Shown here: positions 25,475-33,863 of the stretch, in pieces
Layout: each line of letters begins with the position of its first letter
How positions within the stretch are numbered: position 1 is the stretch's first letter
Assembly (NCBI GenBank): GCA_018729555.1
Contig: JAHHQG010000037.1
Location: 1-61,445 of the forward strand
Direction: 5' to 3'
Source: Clostridiales bacterium
Lineage (GTDB): Bacteria > Bacillota > Sulfobacillia > RBS10-35
DNA: 61,445 bases
Translations under genes and position numbers: made by a program
The notes under the pieces: model-generated
What the model was told of the DNA's origin: nothing
Databases searched by the model: none
What the model saw: only the letters and a program-made list of their open reading frames with translations

Positions 25475-25702
25475 TTGGCGAAGAAAGAGCGCAAACGCAG
25501 ACGGAAGGTCTGCGCCTTCTGCGTCGATAAGATCGATTACATCGATTACAAGGACACCAGCCGCCTGCGCCGCTACATCAGCGAGCGGGGCAAGATCCTG
25601 CCTCGGCGGGTGACAGGCAACTGCGCCCGGCACCAGCGGCAGCTGACGACGGCCATCCGGCGCGCCCGCTTCATGGCTCTCTTGCCCTACGTCATCGAAT
25701 AA
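25475..25702 (+). CDS. rpsR: 30S ribosomal protein S18
   Basis: 75 residues: VCAFC near residue 14, [51 protein letters not shown]. The Cys pattern CxxC...C..H shows the zinc-binding (C+) form of S18. TTG start at 25475 behind GAGGAGG. Confidence 0.97.
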   Translation: MAKKERKRRRKVCAFCVDKIDYIDYKDTSRLRRYISERGKILPRRVTGNCARHQRQLTTAIRRARFMALLPYVIE

Positions 25703-25735
25703 CCGGCGCTCCCCGATGGGCGCCCTAGGCGGTGC

Positions 25736-26905
25736 ATGGTGTTGAGAACACTTCCTTTGGTGGAAGGTGCCCTCATGGCCACCCTCACGGTGGTCCTGGC
25801 CCTATTGGCTTTCTATGTGCCGGTCCTCGGCACCCTTCTCATCTTTTTTCTCCCCGCCCCCATCGCTGCCCTGACGGCCCGTCAGGGGATCTGGGCAGCC
25901 CTGGGAAGCGTGGCGGTGGCAGTTATCCTTCTGGCCCTTTTTCTTGGGCCGGTGCAGGCGTTGGGACTGGCCATCGTCTTCGCCTTCATGGGCGTGGCCC
26001 TTGGATGGGGGCTCCGGCGGCGCTGGAGCGCTCCTGCCACGGTGCTCTTGGGGGCGGGGGCCGCCCTCCTGATGCTGGTTTCCGCCCTTGCCTACTCCCG
26101 GATCTTTCTCCACGAAGATGCCCTTATGGTGACCTTCCGGGAGATGGAGACAGCCCTTAAGACCCTCGCCACTTCGGGCCCATCCTTTGCACGGGATTCG
26201 GCCCAGACGCTCCTGGAAGCCCTCCAGCAAGCGGCGGCCGATCCTTCCCTCTGGGTGGCGCCGGGAGCCGCCGCTGCCCTCACCCTCTCCTTCCTCTACT
26301 ATGCCGCCCTGCGGCCCCTTCTCCGGCGCATGCAGATCGAGGTTCCCGCCATGACTCCCTTTGCCGCCTGGGTGGCACCCCGCTGGATGGCATGGGTCTG
26401 GTTTTTCACCCTCTTACCCCTCTATCTGGGCGCCCGCTACAGCGTGAGCTGGCTCGTGGTGGGGGGATCGGTGGCCTTCCAGTTCCTCCTCCTGGCCTTT
26501 CTTGTGGTGGGGGCATCGGTCCTGTACTTTTATCTTAGAAGCTGGCGGGTTTCCCCCTTTTTCGCCTATCCCTTGGTGGTCCTCACGGCCCTCACGCCCT
26601 TTTGGCAACCGTTCCTGGCCTTGGCGGGGGTATGGGAGACCCTCTTCGGCCTCCGGGCCCGCACCCTCCAGAAGCTGGCGCCGGGCCAGGGGATGAGGGC
26701 GGAAGTCGGGGAGGAGGCCAGCCAGGCCCTTCTGCGCCTCTACCGCCCCTTCCTCGGGCCCCCTCCTCCGGCCAAAGGTCCCCAGGATTCGAAGGGCGCC
26801 GAGAAGGCGAAGAAGGCCAAGGACGATGAGGGATCAGGGGAAAAGAAGGCCAAGCCTCCCCTGACCCCGGGGAAACGCCGCAAACTTCGCAAGCGCAAGC
26901 GCTGA
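25736..26905 (+). CDS. DUF2232 membrane protein (YybS-like)
   Basis: A 389-residue protein with about eight membrane segments in residues 8-310 and a basic, Lys-rich cytoplasmic tail (last about 50 residues). The position between rpsR and rplI is that of yybS/DUF2232 in Bacillus and Clostridia, and hydrophobic pattern and length agree. Function unknown; start GTG/TTG region at 25736 without a clear Shine-Dalgarno. An S-component-like transporter fold has been suggested for the family. Confidence 0.75.
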   Translation: MVLRTLPLVEGALMATLTVVLALLAFYVPVLGTLLIFFLPAPIAALTARQGIWAALGSVAVAVILLALFLGPVQALGLAIVFAFMGVALGWGLRRRWSAPATVLLGAGAALLMLVSALAYSRIFLHEDALMVTFREMETALKTLATSGPSFARDSAQTLLEALQQAAADPSLWVAPGAAAALTLSFLYYAALRPLLRRMQIEVPAMTPFAAWVAPRWMAWVWFFTLLPLYLGARYSVSWLVVGGSVAFQFLLLAFLVVGASVLYFYLRSWRVSPFFAYPLVVLTALTPFWQPFLALAGVWETLFGLRARTLQKLAPGQGMRAEVGEEASQALLRLYRPFLGPPPPAKGPQDSKGAEKAKKAKDDEGSGEKKAKPPLTPGKRRKLRKRKR

Positions 26906-26927
26906 CGGCCCAGAAGGAGGGAGCGGG

Positions 26928-27383
26928 ATGAAGGTCCTCTTGCTGCAAGACGTCAAAGGCCTAGGGCGGGCTGGCCAGGTGGTCGAGGTGTCCGACGGGT
27001 ACGGGCGCAACTACCTGGTGCCCAGGGGCTTGGCCGCGGAAGCTACGCCCGCCCTCCTCAACGAGGTGCGCCAGAAGGAAGCGAAGAAAGAGCGGCAACG
27101 CCAGAAGGAACGGGAAGAAGCTTTGGCCCTCAAAGCGGCGCTGGAAGGGAAGACCCTTACCCTGGCGGCTAAATCCGGGGGAGGGAAGCTCTTTGGAAGC
27201 ATCACCAACCGGGACATCGCCGAGGCCCTCCAGCGGGAGTGGGGCCTCCGGGTGGAGAAAAAGCTCCTCAGCCTGGAGCATCCCATCAAGACGCCGGGGG
27301 CCCACCCGGTGACGGCTCACCTTCTCCCCGGGGTGGAAGCCCGCTTCACCGTTCTCGTGGTGCCGGAAGAGGCAAAGCCATGA
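26928..27383 (+). CDS. rplI: 50S ribosomal protein L9
   Basis: A 151-residue L9: MKVLLLQDVKGLGRAGQVVEV, DGYGRNYLVPRGLA (rRNA-binding domain), a long connecting helix rich in K/R/E (residues 45-75) and a C-terminal domain with GKLFGSITNRDIAEAL. ATG follows GGAGGGAG. Overlaps lonC by four bases (ATGA). Confidence 0.97.
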   Translation: MKVLLLQDVKGLGRAGQVVEVSDGYGRNYLVPRGLAAEATPALLNEVRQKEAKKERQRQKEREEALALKAALEGKTLTLAAKSGGGKLFGSITNRDIAEALQREWGLRVEKKLLSLEHPIKTPGAHPVTAHLLPGVEARFTVLVVPEEAKP

Positions 27384-29254
27384 GCCTGACCACCGACGAA
27401 CTCCAGCGGGAAGTGACGGCCCTTTACCGCATGCTGGCCGACATCTACGGCCCCGATCGGGTGATCTTCAAGGCGGGGAAGCTGGGCGCCCTGAGCGACG
27501 TCCGGTCCCCCGACGTCAGCCGCCGCCTGGTGGCCCTACAAAAGCTCATCTACGACGATCCCACCCTGGATGAGGCGCCTCATCCTAGCCACTACGGGCA
27601 GGTCCTCCAGGAGATGCGGGAGGCCTTGGCCGACATCCTGGCCCGCCGTTCCCTGGAGGATCAGATCGAGCAAAAAGTCCAGGAGCGGATGGCGCAAAAG
27701 CAGGAAGAATACGTAGCCGACTTGAGGGCCCAGGTCTTGCGGGAGTACAGTGCCGAAACCCCCGAAACCCGCCGGAAGATGGAGCGGCTGGAGGAGCTGG
27801 AGAAACGGCAGCTCCGGACCTCGGTCCTGGAGATCCTGCGGCCCAAATCCCTGGATGAGCTGGTGGGGCAAAGGGCGGCGGTGGAAAGCCTGCTCGCCAA
27901 GATGGCGTCGCCTTACCCCCAGCACATCCTCCTCTACGGCCCCCCGGGGGTGGGCAAGACCACGGCCGCCCGGCTGGCCCTAGAGGCCGCCCGAGGAAAG
28001 CCCCACTCCCCCTTCGGCCCCGACGCCCCCTTTGTCGAGGTGGACGGCACCACCTTGCGCTGGGATCCCCGGGAGATCACCAATCCCCTCCTGGGATCGG
28101 TCCACGACCCCATCTACCAGGGAGCCCGTCACGAACTGGCCGAGGGGGGCATCCCCGAGCCGAAACTGGGGCTTGTCACGGAAGCCACAGGAGGCGTTCT
28201 CTTCATCGATGAGATCGGAGAGATGGATCCCCTCCTGCAGACAAAGCTTCTGAAGGTCCTGGAGGATAAGCGGGTGACCTTCGAATCCTCCTACTTCGAT
28301 CCTGAAGATCCCCGGGTCCCCGCCTACATCCGCCACCTCTTTCAGCGGGGAGCGCCGGCGGACTTTGTCCTCATCGGCGCCACCACCCGCCATCCCTCTG
28401 AGATCAGCAGCGCCCTTCGCTCCCGGTGCGCCGAGATCTTCTTCGATCCCCTGACGCCTGACGATCTTCGCCGCATTGTGAAGCAAGGGGCGGCTAAGCT
28501 CCAGGTGGATATCGAAGATGGGGCGGTGGAGGCCATCGCCCTCCGCGCCCTGGATGCCCGAAAGGCCCTCAACCTCCTGGCCGATGCCTACGCCCTCGCC
28601 CTCTTCGCCTCCGGTTACGGCCGGCCGCCGGTGGTGCGGATGGAGCACGTGACGAGGGCCCTTGCGGCCTCCCGCCTAGAGCGGGAAGTCCGGCCCCTGG
28701 CCCTTCCCCACCCTCAGGTGGGGCGGGCCATCGGCCTTGCCGTCCAGGGGTATTGGGGGGCCGCCCTGGAGATCGAAGCTCATGCCTTCCCCGCCCGGGA
28801 AGCCGGGAAGGGGCGCCTGCGCTTCAACGAGACGGCGGGCACCATGGCCCGGGATTCCGTCTTTGTCGCCGGGACCGTTCTGCGGCGCCTTACGGGTAAA
28901 GATCTTTCCGATTACGACATCCACGTGAACGTGGTGGGGGGCGGGAACATCGATGGTCCCTCGGCAGGCGCCGCCATCTTGGCGGCCCTCTACAGCGCCA
29001 TCGAAGGCCGTCCTTTGCGGCAGGATACGGCCGTGACCGGGGAGATTTCCCTTTCGGGGCGCATCCAGGAGGTGGGGGGCATCCCTGAAAAGCTCTATGG
29101 GGCCCGCCGCACTGGGGTCTCCCGGGTGCTCCTCCCCAAAGACAATCAGGATGATGTCCCCGGCGATCCTTCACCCCTTGAGGTGATCCCCGTGGGGCGG
29201 GCGGAAGAGCTCCTGGACCATCTGGTGGCCGGAGGAGATACCCATGGCCTCTGA
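27380..29254 (+). CDS. lonC: LonC-type ATP-dependent protease family protein
   Basis: 624 residues from ATG 27380, coupled to rplI by ATGA. N-terminal helical region with a coiled-coil stretch (about 85-145), an AAA+ domain with GPPGVGKTTAAR and GGVLFIDEIGEMDPLLQTKLLKVLED, and a C-terminal Lon protease domain. The catalytic dyad is present: Ser528 in DGPSAGAA and Lys571 in PEKLYGARR. Order rplI-lonC-dnaB is typical of Clostridia-type genomes. A substrate for LonC is not established; its relatives degrade unfolded proteins. Confidence 0.92.
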   Translation: MSLTTDELQREVTALYRMLADIYGPDRVIFKAGKLGALSDVRSPDVSRRLVALQKLIYDDPTLDEAPHPSHYGQVLQEMREALADILARRSLEDQIEQKVQERMAQKQEEYVADLRAQVLREYSAETPETRRKMERLEELEKRQLRTSVLEILRPKSLDELVGQRAAVESLLAKMASPYPQHILLYGPPGVGKTTAARLALEAARGKPHSPFGPDAPFVEVDGTTLRWDPREITNPLLGSVHDPIYQGARHELAEGGIPEPKLGLVTEATGGVLFIDEIGEMDPLLQTKLLKVLEDKRVTFESSYFDPEDPRVPAYIRHLFQRGAPADFVLIGATTRHPSEISSALRSRCAEIFFDPLTPDDLRRIVKQGAAKLQVDIEDGAVEAIALRALDARKALNLLADAYALALFASGYGRPPVVRMEHVTRALAASRLEREVRPLALPHPQVGRAIGLAVQGYWGAALEIEAHAFPAREAGKGRLRFNETAGTMARDSVFVAGTVLRRLTGKDLSDYDIHVNVVGGGNIDGPSAGAAILAALYSAIEGRPLRQDTAVTGEISLSGRIQEVGGIPEKLYGARRTGVSRVLLPKDNQDDVPGDPSPLEVIPVGRAEELLDHLVAGGDTHGL

Positions 29255-30626
29255 GCTGGTGGACCGGATCCCTCCCCAGAACCTGGATGCGGAGCAATCG
29301 GTCCTGGGGGCCATGCTCTTGGACAGGGATGCCATCCACAAGGCCATGGAGCTCCTGGAGGAAAAGAGCTTTTACCGCGATGCCCACCGGCTGATCTTCT
29401 CCGCCATCGTGGCGTTGACGGAGCGGGGGGAAGCGGTGGATATCGTGACGGTGGGGGACGAACTGCAGCGACGCCAGCAGCTGGAGGCGGTGGGCGGACG
29501 AGCCTATCTGGCGGAGCTGGCCCAACTGGTGCCCACCACCGCCAACGTGGAGTACTATGCCCGCATCGTCCTCGAGAAAGCCCTTTTGCGCTCCCTCATC
29601 CAGGTGGCGTCGGAGATCACCCAGAGGGCGTTCGCCGCGGCCGAGGATGTGGATACCATCCTCGATTTCGCCGAGCGCAAGATTTTCCAGCTGACCCGCG
29701 AGCGCAAAACCCGCCCCTACGCCCGCCTGAAGGATGTGCTGGTGGACACCTTCGAGCACATCCAGCGGATGTTTGAGACCCGGGGCGACGTCATCGGGGT
29801 GCCCACCGGGTTTCCTGCCTTGGACCGCCTCATGGCGGGGCTCCATCCGTCAGAGCTCATCGTCCTGGCGGCGAGGCCTTCCCAGGGGAAGACAGCCCTT
29901 GCCCTCAACATCGCCGCCCATGCTGCGGTAAGGGCCCGGATCCCCGTGGTCATCTTCTCTCTGGAGATGGCCCGGGAACAGCTGGCCCAGCGGCTCCTTT
30001 CGGCGGAAGCCAAAGTGAGCGGCTTTAAGCTCCGCACCGGCAACCTGGCGCCGGAAGACTGGCAGCGCCTTTCCGTGGCCCTCGGCCACCTGGGCGACGC
30101 CCCCCTCTTCATCGACGATACCCCCAACATGTCCATCCTGGAGATGAGGGCCAAGAGCCGGCGCCTGAAGGCGGATCATGACATCGGCCTCATCGTGGTG
30201 GACTACCTCCAGCTGATGCATGCTCCCGGCAAAGCGGAGAACCGCCAGCAGGAGATCTCGGAGATCTCCAGGTCCTTGAAGGCTCTGGCCCGAGAGCTCC
30301 ACGTGCCGATCCTGGCCCTTTCCCAGCTCAGCCGGGCGGTGGAGCAGCGGGAGGGGCGGCGGCCGCAGCTTTCCGATCTCCGGGAATCGGGGGCCATCGA
30401 ACAGGATGCTGATGCTGTCCTCTTCATCTACCGGGATCCCAAGCTGGAGGAAGAGCGACGGGAAGCGGCCGTGGCCGGCGGCCAGTCCCGCACCCTGGTG
30501 ACGCCGGTGGAGCTCATTTTGGCGAAGCAGCGAAACGGACCTGTGGGCTCGGTGGAATTGGTGTATTTTCATGATTGGACCCTCTTTGGGTCAGTGGATA
30601 AGACGTATGCGGAAGAACCTTCGTGA
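29244..30626 (+). CDS. dnaB: Replicative DNA helicase DnaB
   Basis: A 460-residue hexameric helicase (DnaC in Bacillus naming). N-terminal domain begins PPQNLDAEQSVLGAMLLD; RecA-like motor with Walker A AARPSQGKTALALNIA (about residue 212), SLEMAREQLAQRLL, IGLIVVDYLQLM and the C-terminal arginine-finger region RQQEISEISRSLKALAREL...LSQLSR. No intein. Overlaps lonC by 11 bases. Loading may depend on the DciA-like protein encoded near recF. Confidence 0.97.
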   Translation: MASELVDRIPPQNLDAEQSVLGAMLLDRDAIHKAMELLEEKSFYRDAHRLIFSAIVALTERGEAVDIVTVGDELQRRQQLEAVGGRAYLAELAQLVPTTANVEYYARIVLEKALLRSLIQVASEITQRAFAAAEDVDTILDFAERKIFQLTRERKTRPYARLKDVLVDTFEHIQRMFETRGDVIGVPTGFPALDRLMAGLHPSELIVLAARPSQGKTALALNIAAHAAVRARIPVVIFSLEMAREQLAQRLLSAEAKVSGFKLRTGNLAPEDWQRLSVALGHLGDAPLFIDDTPNMSILEMRAKSRRLKADHDIGLIVVDYLQLMHAPGKAENRQQEISEISRSLKALARELHVPILALSQLSRAVEQREGRRPQLSDLRESGAIEQDADAVLFIYRDPKLEEERREAAVAGGQSRTLVTPVELILAKQRNGPVGSVELVYFHDWTLFGSVDKTYAEEPS

Positions 30627-30641
30627 AAGAGGGGCGAGCCA

Positions 30642-31943
30642 TTGTCCACGCTGGTGGTGGTCGGGGCCCAGTGGGGCGATGAAGGAAAGGGCAAAGTCAC
30701 CGATGTGCTGGCGGCCTCGGTGGACGTGGTGGTGCGCTACCAAGGAGGACCCAACGCTGGGCATACCCTGGTGGTGAAGGGGGAAAAGTACAAGCTCCAT
30801 CAGGTGCCGGCAGGTATCCTCCACGGCAAGGAGTGCGTCATCGGCAACGGGGTCGTCCTGGACCCCAAGACCTTCTTGGAGGAGCTGGAGGGCCTTCGGA
30901 AGCGCGGGGTGCCGGTGGACCGCATTCACCTGAGCCACGCGGCCCATGTGATCTTCCCCTACCACCAGCGGTTGGATGAGCTGGAGGAAGAGCGGCGGGG
31001 AAGCCAGCGCCTCGGGACCACGGGGCGGGGCATCGGGCCCGCCTATTCCGACAAGGTGGCGCGCATGGGGATCCGGGTGGCCGATCTTCTCCGCCCCGAA
31101 ACCCTGAAGGCCAAGCTTTCCCGCAACCTGGAGCAGCTGAACCACCTCCTTGAGCATGTGTACGGGGTGGAAGGGTACCGGTTGGAGGACCTTCTGGAGC
31201 TCTACACAGGCTACGGGGAGGCCCTTCGCCCCTTTGTGACCGACACAGCCCAGTTCCTGAACAAAGCCATCGCCCAAGGGGCCCGGGTCCTCTTCGAGGG
31301 CGCCCAGGGCACCATGCTGGACTTGGACCACGGGACCTACCCTTACGTGACCTCGTCCTACCCCACGGCGGGAGGTGCCTGCCTCGGCTCAGGGGTGGGG
31401 CCCACCCGTATCGACGCCGCGATGGGGGTGGCCAAGGCCTACACCTCCAGGGTGGGGGATGGCCCTTTCCCGACGGAGCTCAAGGACGAGATCGGGGACT
31501 ACATCCGGGAAAAGGGCGGCGAGTATGGCACAACCACCGGCCGGCCGCGGCGGATCGGGTGGCTGGATACGGTGGTCTTGCGCCACTCAAAGCTGGTGAG
31601 CGGCCTCACCAGCCTGGCGCTCAATCATCTGGATACCCTCACCGGCCTCCATCCGGTAAAGATCGCCGTGGGGTATCGGATCCGGGGAGAGGTGTGGGAA
31701 AGCCTCCCCCTCCATATGGAGGATCTCTTTGAAGCGGAACCCATCTACGAAGAGCTGGAGGGCTGGGCCGAGATGCCTTCGGCCCTGAGCTCCTTTGAAG
31801 ATCTCCCGCCCCAGGCCCAGCGCTACGTGAAGCGGGTGGAGGAGCTCTCCGGCCTTCCGGTGTCCATGGTGTCGGTAGGTCCCGGGCGGGAGGCCACCCT
31901 GGTCCGCTTCGATCCCTTTGCCGCAGCGCCTGCCACCCGCTGA
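30642..31943 (+). CDS. purA: Adenylosuccinate synthetase
   Basis: A 433-residue PurA, joining IMP and aspartate with GTP. Motifs: VVVGAQWGDEGKGKVTD (P-loop, catalytic Asp), GGPNAGHTLVV (catalytic His), TTGRGIGPAY, EGAQGTMLDLDHGTYPYVTSS, and the C-terminal GRPRRIGWLD and SVGPGREATL. TTG start at 30642 behind GAGGGG. Last gene before a terminator. Confidence 0.97.
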   Translation: MSTLVVVGAQWGDEGKGKVTDVLAASVDVVVRYQGGPNAGHTLVVKGEKYKLHQVPAGILHGKECVIGNGVVLDPKTFLEELEGLRKRGVPVDRIHLSHAAHVIFPYHQRLDELEEERRGSQRLGTTGRGIGPAYSDKVARMGIRVADLLRPETLKAKLSRNLEQLNHLLEHVYGVEGYRLEDLLELYTGYGEALRPFVTDTAQFLNKAIAQGARVLFEGAQGTMLDLDHGTYPYVTSSYPTAGGACLGSGVGPTRIDAAMGVAKAYTSRVGDGPFPTELKDEIGDYIREKGGEYGTTTGRPRRIGWLDTVVLRHSKLVSGLTSLALNHLDTLTGLHPVKIAVGYRIRGEVWESLPLHMEDLFEAEPIYEELEGWAEMPSALSSFEDLPPQAQRYVKRVEELSGLPVSMVSVGPGREATLVRFDPFAAAPATR

Positions 31944-31951
31944 AAAATGAG

Positions 31952-31978
31952 AAGCCCCCGCGAAGGGGGCTTTCTTCG
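31952..31978. terminator. Bidirectional intrinsic terminator
   Basis: An eight-base-pair stem AAGCCCCC/GGGGGCTT with loop GCGAA, nine bases after the purA stop. It is followed by TTTCTTC on the plus strand and by a run of five T on the minus strand, so it can serve purA and the facing coat-protein gene. Confidence 0.8.
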
Positions 31979-32000
31979 ATGTCTTTGGTAAGGCCATCCC

Positions 32001-32651
32001 TCAGCTTCTCGCCTGGGGCGGCGCATAGTCCCGGGGGGTTTCCCCTTGAGAGGCCGAGCGGGCCCGGGTCCAGGCGTTATCGGGAGCTGATCCCTGCCCA
32101 TCGCCCCCCGGAACGAAGGCTTGCTGGAGCATCTGGCTCATATCCTGGGCCGTCCGCGGCAGCGAGTACATCCCCTTCTGGTGGAGGAACCGGTAATACT
32201 CAAAGGATAGATCCAGGTAATCCTGGATGAGCTGCTGGAACTGGCGCCGAAGGGGCTTGTGGGCGATCTCCAGGGTGAGGTAGGTGGCCAAGACGGCGGC
32301 GCCCTTGGTGTCGTAGAGGCCATCGGCGGCGATGATGCGGTCTTCAACTCTCGAAGGGCGGGGGTTGGGCTGCCACCTTTCATGGGCTCCCGCATGGGAT
32401 GCGGAGGGCATGCCCCACCCCTGAGGCGCCTGGGGAGGCTGGGGCAGCTGGGGCATCTGGGCCTGGCCCTGGGCGATCTGGGCCACAAAGGCATGGTAGT
32501 GATCCCAGCAGCACTCCTGGTGTTCCACCAGAAGCCTCTGGAGGGCCGGATCCTGCACCTGCTGGAGGTAAAACCCTGTCTTCTCGACCGACATGGCCAG
32601 CTGCCGGGCCATCTCACGGATGGCCCACATCTCCGTGGGACTCAGCTGCAT
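32001..32651 (-). CDS. CotF-like spore coat protein
   Basis: 216 residues from ATG 32651, preceded by AAAGGAAGGG; the frame is open further upstream but that part looks non-coding. Two helical-bundle halves: residues about 1-62 (LSPTEMWAIREMARQLAMSVEKT... QRLLVEHQECCWDHYH) and about 115-165 (LYDTKGAAVLATYLTLEIAHKPLRRQF...YLDLSFEYYRFL), joined by a Gln/Pro-rich linker, as in CotF-family spore coat proteins. The ending is low-complexity. Assignment by pattern; expression presumably in the mother cell. Confidence 0.7.
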   Translation of the reverse strand: MQLSPTEMWAIREMARQLAMSVEKTGFYLQQVQDPALQRLLVEHQECCWDHYHAFVAQIAQGQAQMPQLPQPPQAPQGWGMPSASHAGAHERWQPNPRPSRVEDRIIAADGLYDTKGAAVLATYLTLEIAHKPLRRQFQQLIQDYLDLSFEYYRFLHQKGMYSLPRTAQDMSQMLQQAFVPGGDGQGSAPDNAWTRARSASQGETPRDYAPPQARS

Positions 32652-32719
32652 GGTTTCCCTTCCTTTCGCCGGTAGTATGGATAGGGCCAGGGGAGGGTAT
32701 TCAAAGAAATCCTCGCAAC

Positions 32720-33022
32720 CGAAGAACAGGGAGCAGAATGGCCGAGAAGGAATCGACCTACGCCAATAGCGGCGTTTCAAAGAGATGAACCGCCCGGGGT
32801 GCCCGGACCCCGCGAAACGGGCCAACAAGAACGCTTGGGCAGGGTCTTTCCGCCCGTCGATCCCTGAGGTTGAATCTCGGTGTGAAGGACGGGGCAGTGC
32901 TTGGCGGCGTCGGTCCTGGATGGGCGCAGGCGCCTGGGCTTGCGGCGCGGCAGTTCCTTTACGGCAATGATCTTGCGCACCCTCTTTCGATCGTATCCGG
33001 TGATCCGGCCGACGGCACGCAT
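32720..33022 (-). pseudogene. Possible IS21-type transposase remnant
   Basis: On the minus strand the frame starting at 33022 reads VGRITGYDRKRVRKII near its start, like the helix-turn-helix of IstA transposases (IARxTGxxRxTVRKYL), followed by a RRKPRR.RPSRTD segment like their RPSKLDP. A second frame then gives GSGHPGRFISLKRRYW, like the GYxGSYSxVKRYV that follows in IstA. The switch of frame and absence of any catalytic domain indicate a decayed fragment. The rest of 32652-33045 shows nothing else. Confidence 0.35.
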
Positions 33023-33045
33023 GCTGCGCTAGAGCCCAGCCCCGA

Positions 33046-33075
33046 TTGACAGAAGGAAGGGCATCAAAGTACAAT
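33046..33075 (+). promoter_or_regulatory. Promoter of tRNA-Asp
   Basis: TTGACA (33046-33051) and TACAAT (33070-33075), 18-base spacer, 13 bases before the tRNA 5' end. Confidence 0.85.
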
Positions 33076-33088
33076 GCCTATGCTTCGC

Positions 33089-33164
33089 GGAGGCGTGGTG
33101 TAGTGGTTAACACACCGGTCTGTCACACCGGAGATCGCGGGTTCAATTCCCGTCGCCTCCGCCA
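33089..33164 (+). tRNA. tRNA-Asp (anticodon GTC)
   Basis: Complete cloverleaf: acceptor GGAGGCG/CGCCTCC, anticodon stem CCGGT/ACCGG with loop CTGTCAC giving GTC, T-loop GTTCAATTC, discriminator G and encoded CCA. Confidence 0.96.
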
Positions 33165-33179
33165 TTTTTTATCCGCGAT

Positions 33180-33209
33180 TTGCCTGCTTCCCATCCTTTT
33201 GGATAGAAT
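33180..33209 (+). promoter_or_regulatory. Possible promoter of superoxide dismutase gene
   Basis: TTGCCT (33180-33185) and TAGAAT (33204-33209) with an 18-base spacer, 37 bases before the gene. Partial matches only. Confidence 0.4.
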
Positions 33210-33245
33210 GCCTCCTGGACACGAACGATTGGAGGAGGCGATGGT

Positions 33246-33863
33246 ATGGCACCGTTTGAGCTTCCGTCCCTTCCGTACCCCTATGACGCGCTGGAACCCC
33301 ATATCGACGCCAGGACGATGGAAATCCACCATCAGGGGCACCATGGCACCTACGTGAAGAACCTCAACGCTGCCCTTGAAGGTCATCCTGAGCTGCAGCA
33401 AAAATCCCTGGAAGATCTTCTCTCGGGTCTTGCCCAGGTGCCGGAGAGCATCCGCACGGCCGTGCGGAATAACGGCGGTGGCCACGCCAACCACAGCCTT
33501 TTCTGGGAGATCATGAGCCCCCAGGGCGGGGGAGAGCCCAAGGGGAAGCTGGCGGGGGATATTCAGGCGACCTTCGGCAGCTTCGAGAAGTTCAAAGAGG
33601 AATTTACGAAGGCTGCCCTCGGCCGGTTCGGGAGCGGCTGGGCCTGGCTGGTGGTGAACCCCGCAGGAAAACTGGAGGTCATCTCTACGCCCAACCAGGA
33701 TAATCCCATCATGGATGGCCAGAAGCCGGTCCTGGGGCTGGATGTATGGGAGCATGCCTATTACCTGAAGTACCAGAACCGCCGGGCCGACTACGTGGCG
33801 GCCTGGTGGAATGTGGTCAACTGGCCCAAGGTGGAGGAAATCTACGAAAAGATCAGGGGATAA
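33246..33863 (+). CDS. sodA: Superoxide dismutase, Fe/Mn family
   Basis: A 205-residue Fe/Mn SOD. Metal ligands are visible: His28 in the [10 protein letters not shown] helix, His in [11 protein letters not shown], and Asp and His in [26 protein letters not shown] and the Gly/Gln pattern (NGGGHANH, no Gln in the first position) favour the Mn-type, but metal choice cannot be fixed from sequence. Last bases overlap the facing amidase gene by 11 bases. Confidence 0.96.
   Translation: MAPFELPSLPYPYDALEPHIDARTMEIHHQGHHGTYVKNLNAALEGHPELQQKSLEDLLSGLAQVPESIRTAVRNNGGGHANHSLFWEIMSPQGGGEPKGKLAGDIQATFGSFEKFKEEFTKAALGRFGSGWAWLVVNPAGKLEVISTPNQDNPIMDGQKPVLGLDVWEHAYYLKYQNRRADYVAAWWNVVNWPKVEEIYEKIRG

Noticed and set aside
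27239-27380. Longer N terminus for LonC
   Set aside because: The extra 47 residues overlap rplI in another frame, are low-complexity, and ATG 27380 overlaps the rplI stop as a coupled start.
32652-33074. Extension of the coat-protein frame to 357 residues
   Set aside because: The first 141 residues are Arg/Pro-rich without family likeness, and a clear Shine-Dalgarno precedes ATG 32651.
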